Positions 46,019-55,381 are shown, counted from the first letter of the stretch. The stretch is 56,956 bases of DNA from Pediococcus ethanolidurans (GCF_001437405.1 NZ_JQBY01000015.1:1-56956), one strand, 5' to 3'. Made by a program: numbers and translations. Notes: a model not told the origin generated them from the sequence alone.

Positions 46019-46633
46019 ATGCTTGATGTCTATTTGTTCGTGACACCATGGGGCGAGCAATGCATGAATTCTGAAAGAGTCATGATGGACTTTGTTCATA
46101 ATGTGGATCAAAAGGTTAGTTTTCAGATTGTCCCTATGTTAAATATGCAAATAATTCAAAACTATCTTCACAGTGCAGCCAACCAAAACTATCGTTCTTA
46201 TAACGACTTGTCTGAGGATATGTACCACATGATATTAGATTACAAGGCCGCCTTATTTCAATGTAAACGTCATGGTCGTAACTTTTTGAAATTAATTCAA
46301 AATGAAATTACAACTCAAAATTTACCTTATTCAAAAGAATTGGGTACAAAGATTGCACAAAAGGCTAATCTTGATTTAACCATGTTTGAAACCGATCGTC
46401 GTTCTCAATTAGCTCAGGATGCGTTCAAATCAGATCAACAAACCGCATCCGAAATGAATGTTTCCGTTTCACCTTCCGCCGTCATTTTCAACGCCGATGG
46501 TGACGATTGTGGTATTCTGGTTGAAGACTTCAATAACAGTATCCTTCAACAAATTTGTCAAGATTCTGAATGCCCACTTTCTGACTCAATCAGTTTTTCC
46601 CATGCATCTGTTTCATTTCCACATGTTTTATAA
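46019..46633 (+). CDS. spxH: YjbH/SpxH-type ClpXP adaptor
   Basis: 204 residues, DsbA-like thioredoxin fold of the YjbH/SpxH family, which presents Spx to ClpXP. The start is ATG 46019 with GGAGG 8 bases upstream; the TTG/ATG 12-18 bases earlier overlap the RBS. The usual CxxC is reduced to GEQC (VTPWGEQCMNSE), so disulfide chemistry is unlikely. Downstream PSAVIFNADG matches the DsbA cis-Pro region. It is divergent from relQ and close to mecA and spx. Confidence 0.8.
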   Translation: MLDVYLFVTPWGEQCMNSERVMMDFVHNVDQKVSFQIVPMLNMQIIQNYLHSAANQNYRSYNDLSEDMYHMILDYKAALFQCKRHGRNFLKLIQNEITTQNLPYSKELGTKIAQKANLDLTMFETDRRSQLAQDAFKSDQQTASEMNVSVSPSAVIFNADGDDCGILVEDFNNSILQQICQDSECPLSDSISFSHASVSFPHVL

Positions 46634-46653
46634 AGTTATCAAGCACTTATAAT

Positions 46654-46708
46654 AAAAAGTTTCCTAACAATCACGGCCGTAAATCGCTGTTGCTAGGAAA
46701 CTTTTTAT
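46654..46708. terminator. Bidirectional terminator spxH / pepF
   Basis: AAAAAGTTTCCTAACAA and TTGCTAGGAAACTTTTT form a long stem between convergent spxH and pepF. Confidence 0.85.
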
Positions 46709-46710
46709 TT

Positions 46711-48513
46711 CTAGACTAAATTTTCAAATTCATTTAACCGTTCTTCAAATACTTGAAAAGCATCTTCCAAATAGTCTGTTTTAGTCATATCAACCCCTGC
46801 TTTTTTCATCACATTTAATGGAAAATCAGAACTACCGGATTTCAAGTAATTAAGATAGTTTTCAAGTGCATTAGGTTTCTTTTGTGTAACACCATTTGCT
46901 AATGAAGATGCGGCAGCAAAACCAGTTGCATATTGATAAACATAAAAGTTATAGTAAAAATGAGGAATTCGTGTCCATTCAGACTTGATCTGTGAATCAT
47001 TAATAACTGCATTTCCATAGTAACGATGATTTAAGTCACCATAATAAGACGACATCATTTCCGCCGTCAAAGGCTCCCCTTTAGCATCCGCCGCATGAAT
47101 AAATTGTTCAAATTCGGCAAATTGTGTTTGACGATATACAGTTCCTTTAAAATCATCTAAATAATGGTTTAAAACATACAATCTAATTTGTGGGTCATCA
47201 TATTTATTCAGTAAATATGAGGTCAAAATATTTTCATTAGTTGTTGATGCAATTTCAGCTACAAAAATGGCGTAATCACCATATTGGTAGGGTTGATTAT
47301 GTGTGGTGTAATAAGTATGCATACTGTGACCCATTTCATGCACCAGCGTAAACAGATTATCCAAATCGTCTTGCCAATTTAATAGCATAAATGGATTTGT
47401 TCCGTACACTCCTGACGAATAAGCACCACTACGTTTACCTTGATTTTCAACGACATCAATCCACCGATTATTGAATGCTTCATCTACATGATTAACATAA
47501 TCATTACCCATAATTTGAAGTGCCTGTTTGGCTTCTTTTTGAGCTTCCTGATAAGTATAACTTAAGGGTGATTTTCCTGTAATAGGTGTATATAGATCAT
47601 ACATATGCATCTCTTTCAAATTAAGAATTTTCTTTCTTAACTCAACATAGCGATGAAGTAAATCTAAATGAGAATTCACTTCCGTAACAAGATTTGAATA
47701 AACTGATTCAGGGATTGTATTTTCACTCATTGCTGCTTGCCGTGCATCTTTAAAACCGCGAATTTGGGCGTTAAAATTATGCACTTTTACTTCACCGGCT
47801 AGAGTGGCAGCAAACGTGTTTCTAAATTGTTCATAAACGGCATACAATTGCACAAATGCTTGTTTACGTACAGCCTGATCTGTCGATTGTAACAAGGTTG
47901 AATACATTCCTTGAGAAAGCTGGACAGTTTGCCCTGTATCGTTCTTTACAAACGGAAATTTTAGATCCGAATTATCTAAAATACCAAATACTTTTTCTGA
48001 AGAATCAAAAATAGAGCTAGCACCTGCTAATATTGCTTCTTCCTTCGCAGATAAAATATGATCTTTTTTTAACTTTAAAACAGCCAAAAAATGTTCATAA
48101 GGTTTAAGTTTAGGGTCACTGTTTTGAAACTCTGTCAATTTTTCATTTGGGATAGCCAAAATTTCTGGTTCTATCCAAGCCAATTGTGCAGAGGTTTTAG
48201 AGACTAAACCAGTAATTTGGTCTTTTAGCCCTTGGTTCACATTGTTTCCCGTATCTTGATCGTTCTTTAGTTCAGCATACACATAAAGATGTTCTAACTG
48301 ATTCTGAATTTTTAGTTCAGCCTGAATCACCTTTAACAGGTTTTCAGAACTATCTTTCAGTGTTCCTTGTTGGGCAAGTAACGTTTTTATTTCTGGATTC
48401 AATTTTGCAATCGCAGAATCAACCGCTTCTTTATTTTCAAAAATACTAGTTAGATCCCAGGTCAATTCAACTGGTACTTCATCTCGTTTAGGTAATTGTT
48501 TTATCTCAGTCAT
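46711..48513 (-). CDS. pepF: Oligoendopeptidase F
   Basis: 600-residue M3B zinc peptidase cleaving cytosolic oligopeptides. The zinc motif is LVHEMGHSMHTYYT (HExxH), with the third ligand Glu downstream in FVAEIASTTNENIL. The N-terminal helical M3B domain starts LPKRDEVPVELTWDLT. In Firmicutes it sits beside coiA, mecA and spxH, as here. Confidence 0.94.
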   Translation of the reverse strand: MTEIKQLPKRDEVPVELTWDLTSIFENKEAVDSAIAKLNPEIKTLLAQQGTLKDSSENLLKVIQAELKIQNQLEHLYVYAELKNDQDTGNNVNQGLKDQITGLVSKTSAQLAWIEPEILAIPNEKLTEFQNSDPKLKPYEHFLAVLKLKKDHILSAKEEAILAGASSIFDSSEKVFGILDNSDLKFPFVKNDTGQTVQLSQGMYSTLLQSTDQAVRKQAFVQLYAVYEQFRNTFAATLAGEVKVHNFNAQIRGFKDARQAAMSENTIPESVYSNLVTEVNSHLDLLHRYVELRKKILNLKEMHMYDLYTPITGKSPLSYTYQEAQKEAKQALQIMGNDYVNHVDEAFNNRWIDVVENQGKRSGAYSSGVYGTNPFMLLNWQDDLDNLFTLVHEMGHSMHTYYTTHNQPYQYGDYAIFVAEIASTTNENILTSYLLNKYDDPQIRLYVLNHYLDDFKGTVYRQTQFAEFEQFIHAADAKGEPLTAEMMSSYYGDLNHRYYGNAVINDSQIKSEWTRIPHFYYNFYVYQYATGFAAASSLANGVTQKKPNALENYLNYLKSGSSDFPLNVMKKAGVDMTKTDYLEDAFQVFEERLNEFENLV

Positions 48514-48555
48514 TCACATTTCCTCCTATCGTAAATTAAATCTTACTTTAGCACA

Positions 48556-49665
48556 CTACGAATGAAAATGGCGCAATTTTTGTGTAATGTCTGCGTACCA
48601 AAAAGGAGAGTTAATCAACTGATAGTGATTTTGATTGTACTTAAGGAGATTGGCAGAAGTTAGGCTTTGAAGCCATTCGCGAAAATTTAATTCATCATAA
48701 GCCTGCGAATTAATTGCATTCGGAAACTGCAAACCATTATTTTGAACTGACTCTTGAAACCAAGCTGCAAGCATCTGATACGAAAAATGAGATCTAGTTG
48801 TATTTTGAAGCTTGATTAAAAATTTGATTTTCACTTCTAATGGTATATGTTCGCCCATTGGTAACCTAAAATCATGCGCATGAATGACCCAGGGACATCC
48901 GGCTAAATTTAAATGATGCGCGTAACAAATAAGCTGAATTTGCTTTAAATGCTTATCAGTATATCTTCCTAATAAACGTCGCTGTAATTCCAGTGCTTCT
49001 CGATAGCGATCTGGCTGGGCATCTATAGTATCTGTTCTGATTCGATTAAAGAAGCCATTAAAGGCAGATTTCGAAGGATTAAATGAATAGTCGCGCCATT
49101 TTAATTTGCCAAATAAATCTTGAGTAATATGGTGTTTAACGATAAACTGATCACTTTGAGGATTATAAAAAGAAACAAATAGACCTAATGATTTTTGAAA
49201 ATAGGCAAATTTAGAAATTTTTTCAAGTGTTAACTTACTTGTTAAGTAGGTAGGTCCTAAAATCCACCAAACCTTATAACCATTAATTCGATAACCTTTA
49301 GTTCGTTGCTCTAATCTTTCATAAGAGATCGGACTGCATTGAAACTCAAGCGCTGTTCGATGATGATGCCAATATACCAACACATCTGGGCGTTGTTTTA
49401 GCTTTGGTAAATAGGCTTCTAGTTTTACTGCTAAATGATTTTGGCGACACCAATTAAATATTTTAGTCTTACCCATCAAATGAATTTTAGTTTCACCTTC
49501 ACTAAATAAATGACAATCTGTTCCCGCATGATGAGCAAAATGTGTCAACCGCATTTGCCCTTGTCTTAGAATGACATTTTGACCACAACCCGGACAGGTA
49601 TACTGATTTTCTCGGTGTGCATCAGCAGCTAAGATACTTTGCTCATGGTCATTTGCAACAAACAT
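48556..49665 (-). CDS. coiA: Competence protein CoiA-like
   Basis: About 369 residues of the CoiA family, a nuclease-like protein needed after DNA uptake. The N-terminus has a zinc-like CPGCGQNVILRQG, then HFAHHAGTDCH. The nuclease core carries RPDVLVYWHHHRTALEFQCS (Asp and Glu-x-Gln) and SYERLEQRTKGY. The start is ATG 49665 with GGAGG 8 bases upstream. It lies between mecA and pepF. Competence itself cannot be judged without the com genes. Confidence 0.88.
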   Translation of the reverse strand: MFVANDHEQSILAADAHRENQYTCPGCGQNVILRQGQMRLTHFAHHAGTDCHLFSEGETKIHLMGKTKIFNWCRQNHLAVKLEAYLPKLKQRPDVLVYWHHHRTALEFQCSPISYERLEQRTKGYRINGYKVWWILGPTYLTSKLTLEKISKFAYFQKSLGLFVSFYNPQSDQFIVKHHITQDLFGKLKWRDYSFNPSKSAFNGFFNRIRTDTIDAQPDRYREALELQRRLLGRYTDKHLKQIQLICYAHHLNLAGCPWVIHAHDFRLPMGEHIPLEVKIKFLIKLQNTTRSHFSYQMLAAWFQESVQNNGLQFPNAINSQAYDELNFREWLQSLTSANLLKYNQNHYQLINSPFWYADITQKLRHFHS

Positions 49666-49723
49666 ATGCATCCCCTCCAAAAGCAAGATACGTCAAAAGA
49701 CACAAAACTCATTAAAAAAGGCA

Positions 49724-49755
49724 TAAAAAAATACTAACATTTTACCGTTAGTATC
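49724..49755 (-). terminator. mecA terminator
   Basis: Minus-strand ATACTAAC/GTTAGTAT stem followed by T7, directly after mecA. Confidence 0.85.
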
Positions 49756-49766
49756 TTAGTTTTTAA

Positions 49767-50480
49767 TTATTTAAAGTAGTGACGCGTCAACTCCAAAGCA
49801 CTTTGACTCATTATCTCTTGACCATGTTCATGTAAAACATCAGCGGTTACTTCTGAAGTATCTGCGTACTCGTAAGCAACTGCCAATTCATTTTTAATTG
49901 TTTCTGGACTTGATTCATCAACAAAGAAAATCAAATCTAAATAATAGTCACCCTTATATTTAAACAAATTTGAAGCTGCACTATCAAGTCGAAGAACACG
50001 CGCAATTTCGGGCATACTTTCAAAACTTGGTAGTTTCAAAACAAATTCTTGCGTATTCGTGTCCGGATCATTTAAATAGGGATCTAAGTCAGCTGGACTA
50101 GAATCTTTCGTTTGAGCCTTTTTCTTGGTATCTTCATTATCATGTTGAATTAATTGATGCTTAAGAAATTCCGAAACATCGTCTTCATTGTTAATGTTAA
50201 ATGTTTTATTATCAGAACTTACTTTTGAGTTACCCTTCATATCAGCATTTTTACTGATAAAAAGTTCCAAGCCATTTCGGTTAGGTAACACCTGAAAAGT
50301 AACGGCATCATTTTCTTGAAATTGATGATCCGTATCTACTTCCTGTAAAATACTATAGAAAAAATCCTCTATTTGTTTATGACTTCCCAATAAATCAAGA
50401 ACTGTAATGCCACGTTCAGTTAAATCATCGTTTCCGATTAAAACTCGAATCGTATCATCATTTATTCGTTCCATTTCCAT
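49767..50480 (-). CDS. mecA: Adaptor protein MecA
   Basis: 237-residue ClpC adaptor (237 from ATG 50480). The N-terminal substrate-binding part begins MEMERINDDTIRVLIGNDDL and TERGITVLDLLG. A charged linker follows, then the C-terminal ClpC-binding domain (about 140-235). MecA targets ComK/ComS-type regulators and others to ClpCP. The start follows GGGGG; an upstream GTG-like start is not needed. Confidence 0.93.
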   Translation of the reverse strand: MEMERINDDTIRVLIGNDDLTERGITVLDLLGSHKQIEDFFYSILQEVDTDHQFQENDAVTFQVLPNRNGLELFISKNADMKGNSKVSSDNKTFNINNEDDVSEFLKHQLIQHDNEDTKKKAQTKDSSPADLDPYLNDPDTNTQEFVLKLPSFESMPEIARVLRLDSAASNLFKYKGDYYLDLIFFVDESSPETIKNELAVAYEYADTSEVTADVLHEHGQEIMSQSALELTRHYFK

Positions 50481-50537
50481 GTTCGCACCCCCAACCTCTC
50501 GTTGCATTTATCTGTTGTGCGTCACAACAGAACCCAA

Positions 50538-50582
50538 TAAAAAATTAGATTCATGGATATTATCCCACAAATCTAACTTTTT
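50538..50582 (-). terminator. spx terminator
   Basis: Minus-strand GTTAGATT ... AATCTAAT stem with inner GGATAATATCC, followed by TTTTTT. Confidence 0.75.
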
Positions 50583-50603
50583 GCAATTAACCTGTCTTTT
50601 ATT

Positions 50604-51002
50604 TTACAAATCTGCTAATCGTTGTGCTTCTCTTAACTCATAAGCTCTGACATCTCGAGGTAAGAAACGACGAATTTCATCTTCATTGTATCCAACCTGA
50701 AGTCGTTTTTCATCCAAAATAATTGGTCGACGAAGCAACCCAGGATTTTTCTGAATCAAATCAAATAATTTTTGTAATGGTAATTCATCAAGATTAATAT
50801 TAAGTTTTTGAAATACTTTAGAACGTTTTGAAATAATTTCTTCCGTTCCATTTTCAGTCATTCGTAGAATCGATTTAATCTCATCCATCGTCAATGGTTC
50901 GGAAAAAATATTACGTTCCTTAAATGGAATGTTGTTTTCCTTTAGCCAAGCTCGTGCTTTTCTGCAAGAAGTGCAACTCGGTGAAGTATATAAAGTAACC
51001 AT
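50604..51002 (-). CDS. spx: Transcriptional regulator Spx
   Basis: 132-residue ArsC-fold regulator that binds the RNA polymerase alpha C-terminal domain under thiol stress. The redox CxxC is CTSC in [35 protein letters not shown] contains the conserved Arg-Pro. Length is standard. Levels are normally set by SpxH and ClpXP; both partner genes lie in this window. It has its own promoter and a structured leader. Confidence 0.95.
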   Translation of the reverse strand: MVTLYTSPSCTSCRKARAWLKENNIPFKERNIFSEPLTMDEIKSILRMTENGTEEIISKRSKVFQKLNINLDELPLQKLFDLIQKNPGLLRRPIILDEKRLQVGYNEDEIRRFLPRDVRAYELREAQRLADL

Positions 51003-51333
51003 ATTTTTTCCTCCTTAGCAATTGAACCAAAATGTGCTTTGTGTAAAGCAAATTCAATTTCTTTACAATGACTATTATAACCTGAAACGAGAATTAAAAC
51101 CATAGTTTTTTGAAAAAAGTTCTTACTTTTTGTAAACCGTTAATTGACAGTTTTAAAAATTATGTCAATTTAAAGACTATTATGTGTCAAATGAAAGAAT
51201 AAGGTTGATTTGTTCATGAAGTCTTCTTAATTTTTTTCTTATTAAGTCTAATAATATTTATTAATGATAAAAAGTTAAGTTTCTTGTAAAAAAGCTCTTA
51301 AGTATCGCCTATACCAATTTTAATTTTTGAATG
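51003..51333. other. 331-base AT-rich intergenic region
   Basis: Contains the spx promoter and leader at its left end. The remaining ~250 bases are very AT-rich; I see no gene and no clear terminator for the metallo-hydrolase gene. Confidence 0.5.
51020..51079 (-). promoter_or_regulatory. spx promoter and leader hairpin
   Basis: A perfect -10 TATAAT (51074-51079, minus) with a weak -35. The leader then folds as AATTGAA...TTCAATT with inner TGCTTT/AAAGCA (51020-51059), ending just before the RBS. Confidence 0.6.
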
Positions 51334-52074
51334 TTATACCGTGTACTTAAAGAGTTTTGATGCATGCATAACTTGAACGTTTGTTCCCGCTTTTTCAGCT
51401 GCCTCATTTACTAATTGGTCAAGGTTACCAATTTGCGGTAAGTGCGTTAGTAGCAAATTTTGAACTTGCGCTTGCTTTGCGAGTAAACCCGATTCTGCAG
51501 AAGTCATATGCCACTTTTTTCCCTCTTTGTTTGCATAAAAATTAGTATCTGTCATTAATAAATCGGCATTCTTGGCAAAATTGGCAAGATCTGCAAAATA
51601 TGCAGTGTCAGACGTAAATACAAGCACTTTATGACTCGTCTTTTCTTCAATCCGAACTGCAAATGCGGCCACTGGATGATGGGTTTGTAAAAAAGTTATT
51701 TCGAAAGGTCCCAGGTCCAGTTTCTGATCAGCACTATATGGTTTTCCAACTGTTGCTCCCGGCCAAGTTAAGGCACCAAAATTCAGTGGATCCTGTGTAT
51801 GCCCATATATTGGCAAAACAGATTCTTTTTTGACACCTTCCTTTAACTGCCAAAAGTATTGCAAAACACCCACATCTGCTGTGTGATCATGATGATAGTG
51901 TGAAAGTAATACGGCATCTAATTGAAGTGGATCCAAAACCTTTTCCAAAGTTAATAACGCGTCACTTCCGCAATCCAAAAGTAGATTATAATTATCGGAC
52001 TGCAATAAATAAGCACTCGTACCATCGCCATTCCATGGATAACCACCATAGTACCCTAATACTGTTAATTTCAT
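51334..52074 (-). CDS. MBL-fold metallo-hydrolase
   Basis: 246 residues of the metallo-beta-lactamase fold, ribonuclease Z/PhnP-like branch. Metal-site motif HYHHDHTADVG (HxHxDH); further ligands in TSDTAYF and LLTHL. The N-terminus KLTVLGYYGGYPWNGDGTSA is typical of this small-molecule or nucleic-acid hydrolase group. The substrate is unknown. It is divergent from the HmoB-like gene. Confidence 0.85.
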   Translation of the reverse strand: MKLTVLGYYGGYPWNGDGTSAYLLQSDNYNLLLDCGSDALLTLEKVLDPLQLDAVLLSHYHHDHTADVGVLQYFWQLKEGVKKESVLPIYGHTQDPLNFGALTWPGATVGKPYSADQKLDLGPFEITFLQTHHPVAAFAVRIEEKTSHKVLVFTSDTAYFADLANFAKNADLLMTDTNFYANKEGKKWHMTSAESGLLAKQAQVQNLLLTHLPQIGNLDQLVNEAAEKAGTNVQVMHASKLFKYTV

Positions 52075-52191
52075 TTTAGAAAATCCCCTTTCATCTACTC
52101 AAATATCTCTTAATAATAAATGCTGTCCTTCTTTAATTTAACATATTCTATTTGAAAGAGAAAACCTTTTCATTAATTAGAGATAACAAGG

Positions 52192-52197
52192 TATAAT
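52192..52197 (+). promoter_or_regulatory. Promoter of the HmoB-like gene
   Basis: Perfect -10 TATAAT 28 bases upstream of the ATG; the -35 (TTCATT) is weak. Confidence 0.5.
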
Positions 52198-52225
52198 GAA
52201 GACGTAAACAATTGGAGGGATTATA

Positions 52226-52735
52226 ATGATTGATAAAATTTCATCAACCTTTGGCAGTTGGCCAATTTTAAAGCAAATTGAGAAAAACAATCCGGAACGT
52301 CGCTTTATAACCTTATCAAGTACATCAATTCATAACGATTTTCAACTATTGGACGTTTCTGGTAAACCTTCAGTTTTTGCCAATCCATTAATTTACCAAA
52401 TTAAGTTCCATACCGGTAATTTTGTTTGGAATGGCTTTTATCGTTTTTCCTTTATGACACTCTCGAAAGAGGAAATAAAAGTACTCGATGCAAAAATAGC
52501 ACAATTGGCCACACCTAGTCGCCTACCTCTTGGATTAAATGATTTGTTTGTGCTCCAACCTCAAAATCATTTTAATGAACGTATTATTTTAACTATCTGG
52601 CAATTGGATTCAGACTATGCAATTTGGCGCCGTTCAAAGAGTTTTTCACCGTTCAAAATATATAGTGATAGCGGTGCATATGATTATCACGATTCAAACT
52701 ATACAGCTTATCAACTTCACAGTTTACAATCCTAA
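52226..52735 (+). CDS. HmoB-like ABM-domain protein
   Basis: 169 residues. The C-terminal half (about 70-150) aligns by eye with the antibiotic-biosynthesis-monooxygenase domain of B. subtilis HmoB: NDLFVLQPQ...IILTIWQLDSDYAIWRRSKS. HmoB degrades haem, but the usual ligand His (SDSYKEAH in HmoB) is replaced by Lys (SKSFSPFK), so haem cleavage is doubtful. The N-terminal ~60 residues are poorly conserved. It is transcribed alone, convergent with copB. RBS is GGAGGG. Confidence 0.65.
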   Translation: MIDKISSTFGSWPILKQIEKNNPERRFITLSSTSIHNDFQLLDVSGKPSVFANPLIYQIKFHTGNFVWNGFYRFSFMTLSKEEIKVLDAKIAQLATPSRLPLGLNDLFVLQPQNHFNERIILTIWQLDSDYAIWRRSKSFSPFKIYSDSGAYDYHDSNYTAYQLHSLQS

Positions 52736-52790
52736 AAAAGTTCTGCATAATTCAAGGCCTCTAAACCTTAAACTCATGCAGAACTTTTAT
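52734..52790. terminator. Bidirectional terminator HmoB-like / copB
   Basis: AAAAAAGTTCTGCAT and ATGCAGAACTTTT form the outer stem, with an inner AAGG/CCTT helix, between two convergent genes. Confidence 0.85.
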
Positions 52791-54820
52791 TATTTCTGAA
52801 CTTTCAGAGTCATTGCGTTAATGGCCACGATAATCGTACTCATTGACATAATCACTGCTCCTACCATGGGATCTAGCATAAAACCTAGTGGCGCCAATAC
52901 ACCTGCAGCTACCGGAATGGCAATTAAATTATAACCGGCTCCCCACCACAAATTTTGCATCATTTTGGTATGTGTATTTTTAGCTAATTTAATAAAACTT
53001 ACAATGTCCATCGGATCACTTTTGACCAAGATGATATCTGCTGATTCAATCGCAACATCTGTTCCGGAACCAATTGCAATGCCAATATCAGCCTTAGCTA
53101 AACTGGGAGCATCATTAACCCCATCCCCTACCATCATGACATGATTACCGCTATTTTGATAATCACTAATAATTTTTTGTTTATCTTCCGGGTGCAACTG
53201 GGCACGATAAATTGAAATACCAAGCTCACGAGCAACCACAGAAGCCGTTTCTTCATTATCACCGGTCAACATAACGGGTTGAATTTGCATGTCCTTAAAC
53301 GCTTGTATTGCGCGTTTAGCGGTTGGCTTAATTTGGTCACCTTCTGCAAGCATCCCTACAACCTGTTGGTTATGAATTAAATAGGCTACTGAATTTCCTT
53401 CATTTGCCCATTTTTCAAACGATTTAGTATCATAAGCAATGGCTTGTTCTTTCAAATAAGTTGCCGAAACAATTTTATATTGCTGCTCTTCAATTCTGCC
53501 CTTGATACCAACTCCAGTAATCTGACTTGTATTCTTTGCAGTTAGTAAAGACAGTCCTTTATTTTTTGCTGCATTTAAAACTCCGACAGCCATTGGATGA
53601 GTTGAATTGGCTTCAAGACTTGCCATTAATTGCAGTACCTGATCATCATTTAAATCACTTTGATAGCTTTCAATATGATTTACTTTAAATTTACCCTCAG
53701 TTAAGGTTCCTGTTTTATCCATTAAAACATACTTAACTTTCTTAATAGCCTCCATTGCATCACGATTACGAATTAATAAACCGTGGTTTGCTGCCAATGC
53801 TGTACTGCGCGCCGTTACTAGAGGGATAGCCAGCCCTAATGCATGTGGACAAGCAATGATCAATACGGTGACTGCTATGGACATTCCCATTGAAAGACCA
53901 CTTAATGATGTCCATGCTACAAATGCAATAATTCCAACTATTAAAGCAGCATAGAATAACCATCCTGCTACACGATCCGCCATAGTTTCCACTTGAGATT
54001 TACTTTCTTGTGCACTCGAAACTAGTTTTTGAACCTGTGCTAAATAACCTGTTTCTCCAGTCCCAGTAACCTTGAATTCAAAGGTGCCATCGCCATTGAT
54101 TGATCCACCGATTACTTTATCATGAACCTTTTTGGTGACTTGTCGGGCTTCTCCTGTAACCATTGCTTCATTAACACTGGTTTCACCGCTAACCAATACA
54201 CCATCTGCTGGAATTTTTTCACCCGCACGTACCTGTAATATTTGTTGCTCTTCTATCTCGTTACTCTTAATTTCTTGAATTTGATTCTTCGTTACAAGAT
54301 GTGCTTTGTCTGGAAGCAACTTGCCAAGTGCATCAACCGCATTTCCAGCACGACTAACAGCATTCATTTCAATCCAGTGACCAAGTAGCATAATCACAAT
54401 TAGGGTTGAAAGTTCCCAGAAAAAGCTTTCTTTTTGAGGTTGAATTTTAAGAATATCATTAGCAATAAATGCATAAATGCTATAAAGATACGAAACGGAG
54501 ATTCCCATAGTAATCAGCATCATCATTGCCGGTTTCTTTGCTTGTAATTCACCTTTTGCACCACTAAAAAAAGGTTTCCCACCGTAGAAAAATAGAATTG
54601 TTGCCAGTACTGCAACGATCCAATCAGATCCAGTAAAGGTAAATTGAAATGGTAAATCAACTCCCATCATTGGACTCATGAGAATAATTGGAATCGTTAA
54701 AACTAAAGACACCCAAAATTTCTGTTTTAAATTTCCCATGTGCATCATATGTACACCATGATTCATCATATCGTGATCCATATGCATTTCTTCATTTCCC
54801 ATATTCATATCATCATTCAT
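52790..54820 (-). CDS. copB: Copper-exporting P1B-type ATPase, CopB type
   Basis: 676-residue heavy-metal ATPase. A short His/Met-rich N-terminus (MDHDMMNHGVHMMHMG) replaces CxxC metal-binding domains. Eight membrane segments include CPHALGLAIPL (CPH, the CopB type, not CPC). The phosphorylation site is DKTGTLTEG; HPMAVGV and GDGVNDAPSLAKADIGIAIG are further catalytic motifs. CPH pumps usually export Cu, with some Cu2+ or Ag preference. The start is ATG 54820, 4-base overlap with copY. Confidence 0.93.
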   Translation of the reverse strand: MNDDMNMGNEEMHMDHDMMNHGVHMMHMGNLKQKFWVSLVLTIPIILMSPMMGVDLPFQFTFTGSDWIVAVLATILFFYGGKPFFSGAKGELQAKKPAMMMLITMGISVSYLYSIYAFIANDILKIQPQKESFFWELSTLIVIMLLGHWIEMNAVSRAGNAVDALGKLLPDKAHLVTKNQIQEIKSNEIEEQQILQVRAGEKIPADGVLVSGETSVNEAMVTGEARQVTKKVHDKVIGGSINGDGTFEFKVTGTGETGYLAQVQKLVSSAQESKSQVETMADRVAGWLFYAALIVGIIAFVAWTSLSGLSMGMSIAVTVLIIACPHALGLAIPLVTARSTALAANHGLLIRNRDAMEAIKKVKYVLMDKTGTLTEGKFKVNHIESYQSDLNDDQVLQLMASLEANSTHPMAVGVLNAAKNKGLSLLTAKNTSQITGVGIKGRIEEQQYKIVSATYLKEQAIAYDTKSFEKWANEGNSVAYLIHNQQVVGMLAEGDQIKPTAKRAIQAFKDMQIQPVMLTGDNEETASVVARELGISIYRAQLHPEDKQKIISDYQNSGNHVMMVGDGVNDAPSLAKADIGIAIGSGTDVAIESADIILVKSDPMDIVSFIKLAKNTHTKMMQNLWWGAGYNLIAIPVAAGVLAPLGFMLDPMVGAVIMSMSTIIVAINAMTLKVQK

Positions 54821-55245
54821 TTTGCCGTCTCCTCCTCTGGGATACAATTACAAGCAACTTCATCCGGTGCGGTTTTTGCCTTTTCAACTAATACCGACTG
54901 CAGTTTTTCTATATCTGTTTTGCTTAATTGAAGATCTTTTACAAGCTGTGTTAAAACCTCGCCATTCTTCATTGCACACATATTTTGAAATAGTCGGGTC
55001 GCTTCTCTTTGCATCGCCACTCGTTCTGGAATCGCACACTGATAAATATTTGTGTGTCCCTCTTTTTGAGCTGTTAACATTTTTTTTTGCATTAAACGAC
55101 TAATTAGCGTTTTAACTGTAGATGCCTTCCAAGCTCTTTTATTTAATAATAAATGAACCACTTCATTACTAGTAGCTTGACCCATTGTCCAAATGATTCG
55201 CATAACTTCCCATTCAGAACTAGTGATTGGTAATTCTTCTGTCAT
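54817..55245 (-). CDS. copY: CopY-type copper-responsive repressor
   Basis: 142-residue BlaI/MecI/CopY repressor with an N-terminal winged HTH (SSEWEVMRIIWTMGQATSNEV). In the family, copper displaces Zn from a C-terminal CxCxxxxCxC hook. Here only one pair remains (VACNCIPEEETAK, then stop), so metal sensing may be altered. Two perfect CopY boxes flank its -10. First gene of copYB. Confidence 0.9.
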   Translation of the reverse strand: MTEELPITSSEWEVMRIIWTMGQATSNEVVHLLLNKRAWKASTVKTLISRLMQKKMLTAQKEGHTNIYQCAIPERVAMQREATRLFQNMCAMKNGEVLTQLVKDLQLSKTDIEKLQSVLVEKAKTAPDEVACNCIPEEETAK

Positions 55246-55260
55246 TTTTCTTCCTCCGTC

Positions 55261-55297
55261 TACAAATGTAATTTACATATTATAGACTACATTTGTA
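55261..55297 (-). promoter_or_regulatory. copYB operator: two CopY boxes around the -10
   Basis: TACAAATGTA (55261-55270) and TACATTTGTA (55288-55297) match the CopY box TACAnnTGTA exactly. A perfect -10 TATAAT (55279-55284, minus) lies between them. CopY bound to both would block RNA polymerase. Confidence 0.9.
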
Positions 55298-55381
55298 GTC
55301 GAAAATTGTCAAGTGTAAAGTGCCTCTAAAAATTAATATGTGATATGATTGAACCATTGAATTAACAGAGAAAGGTCAATT

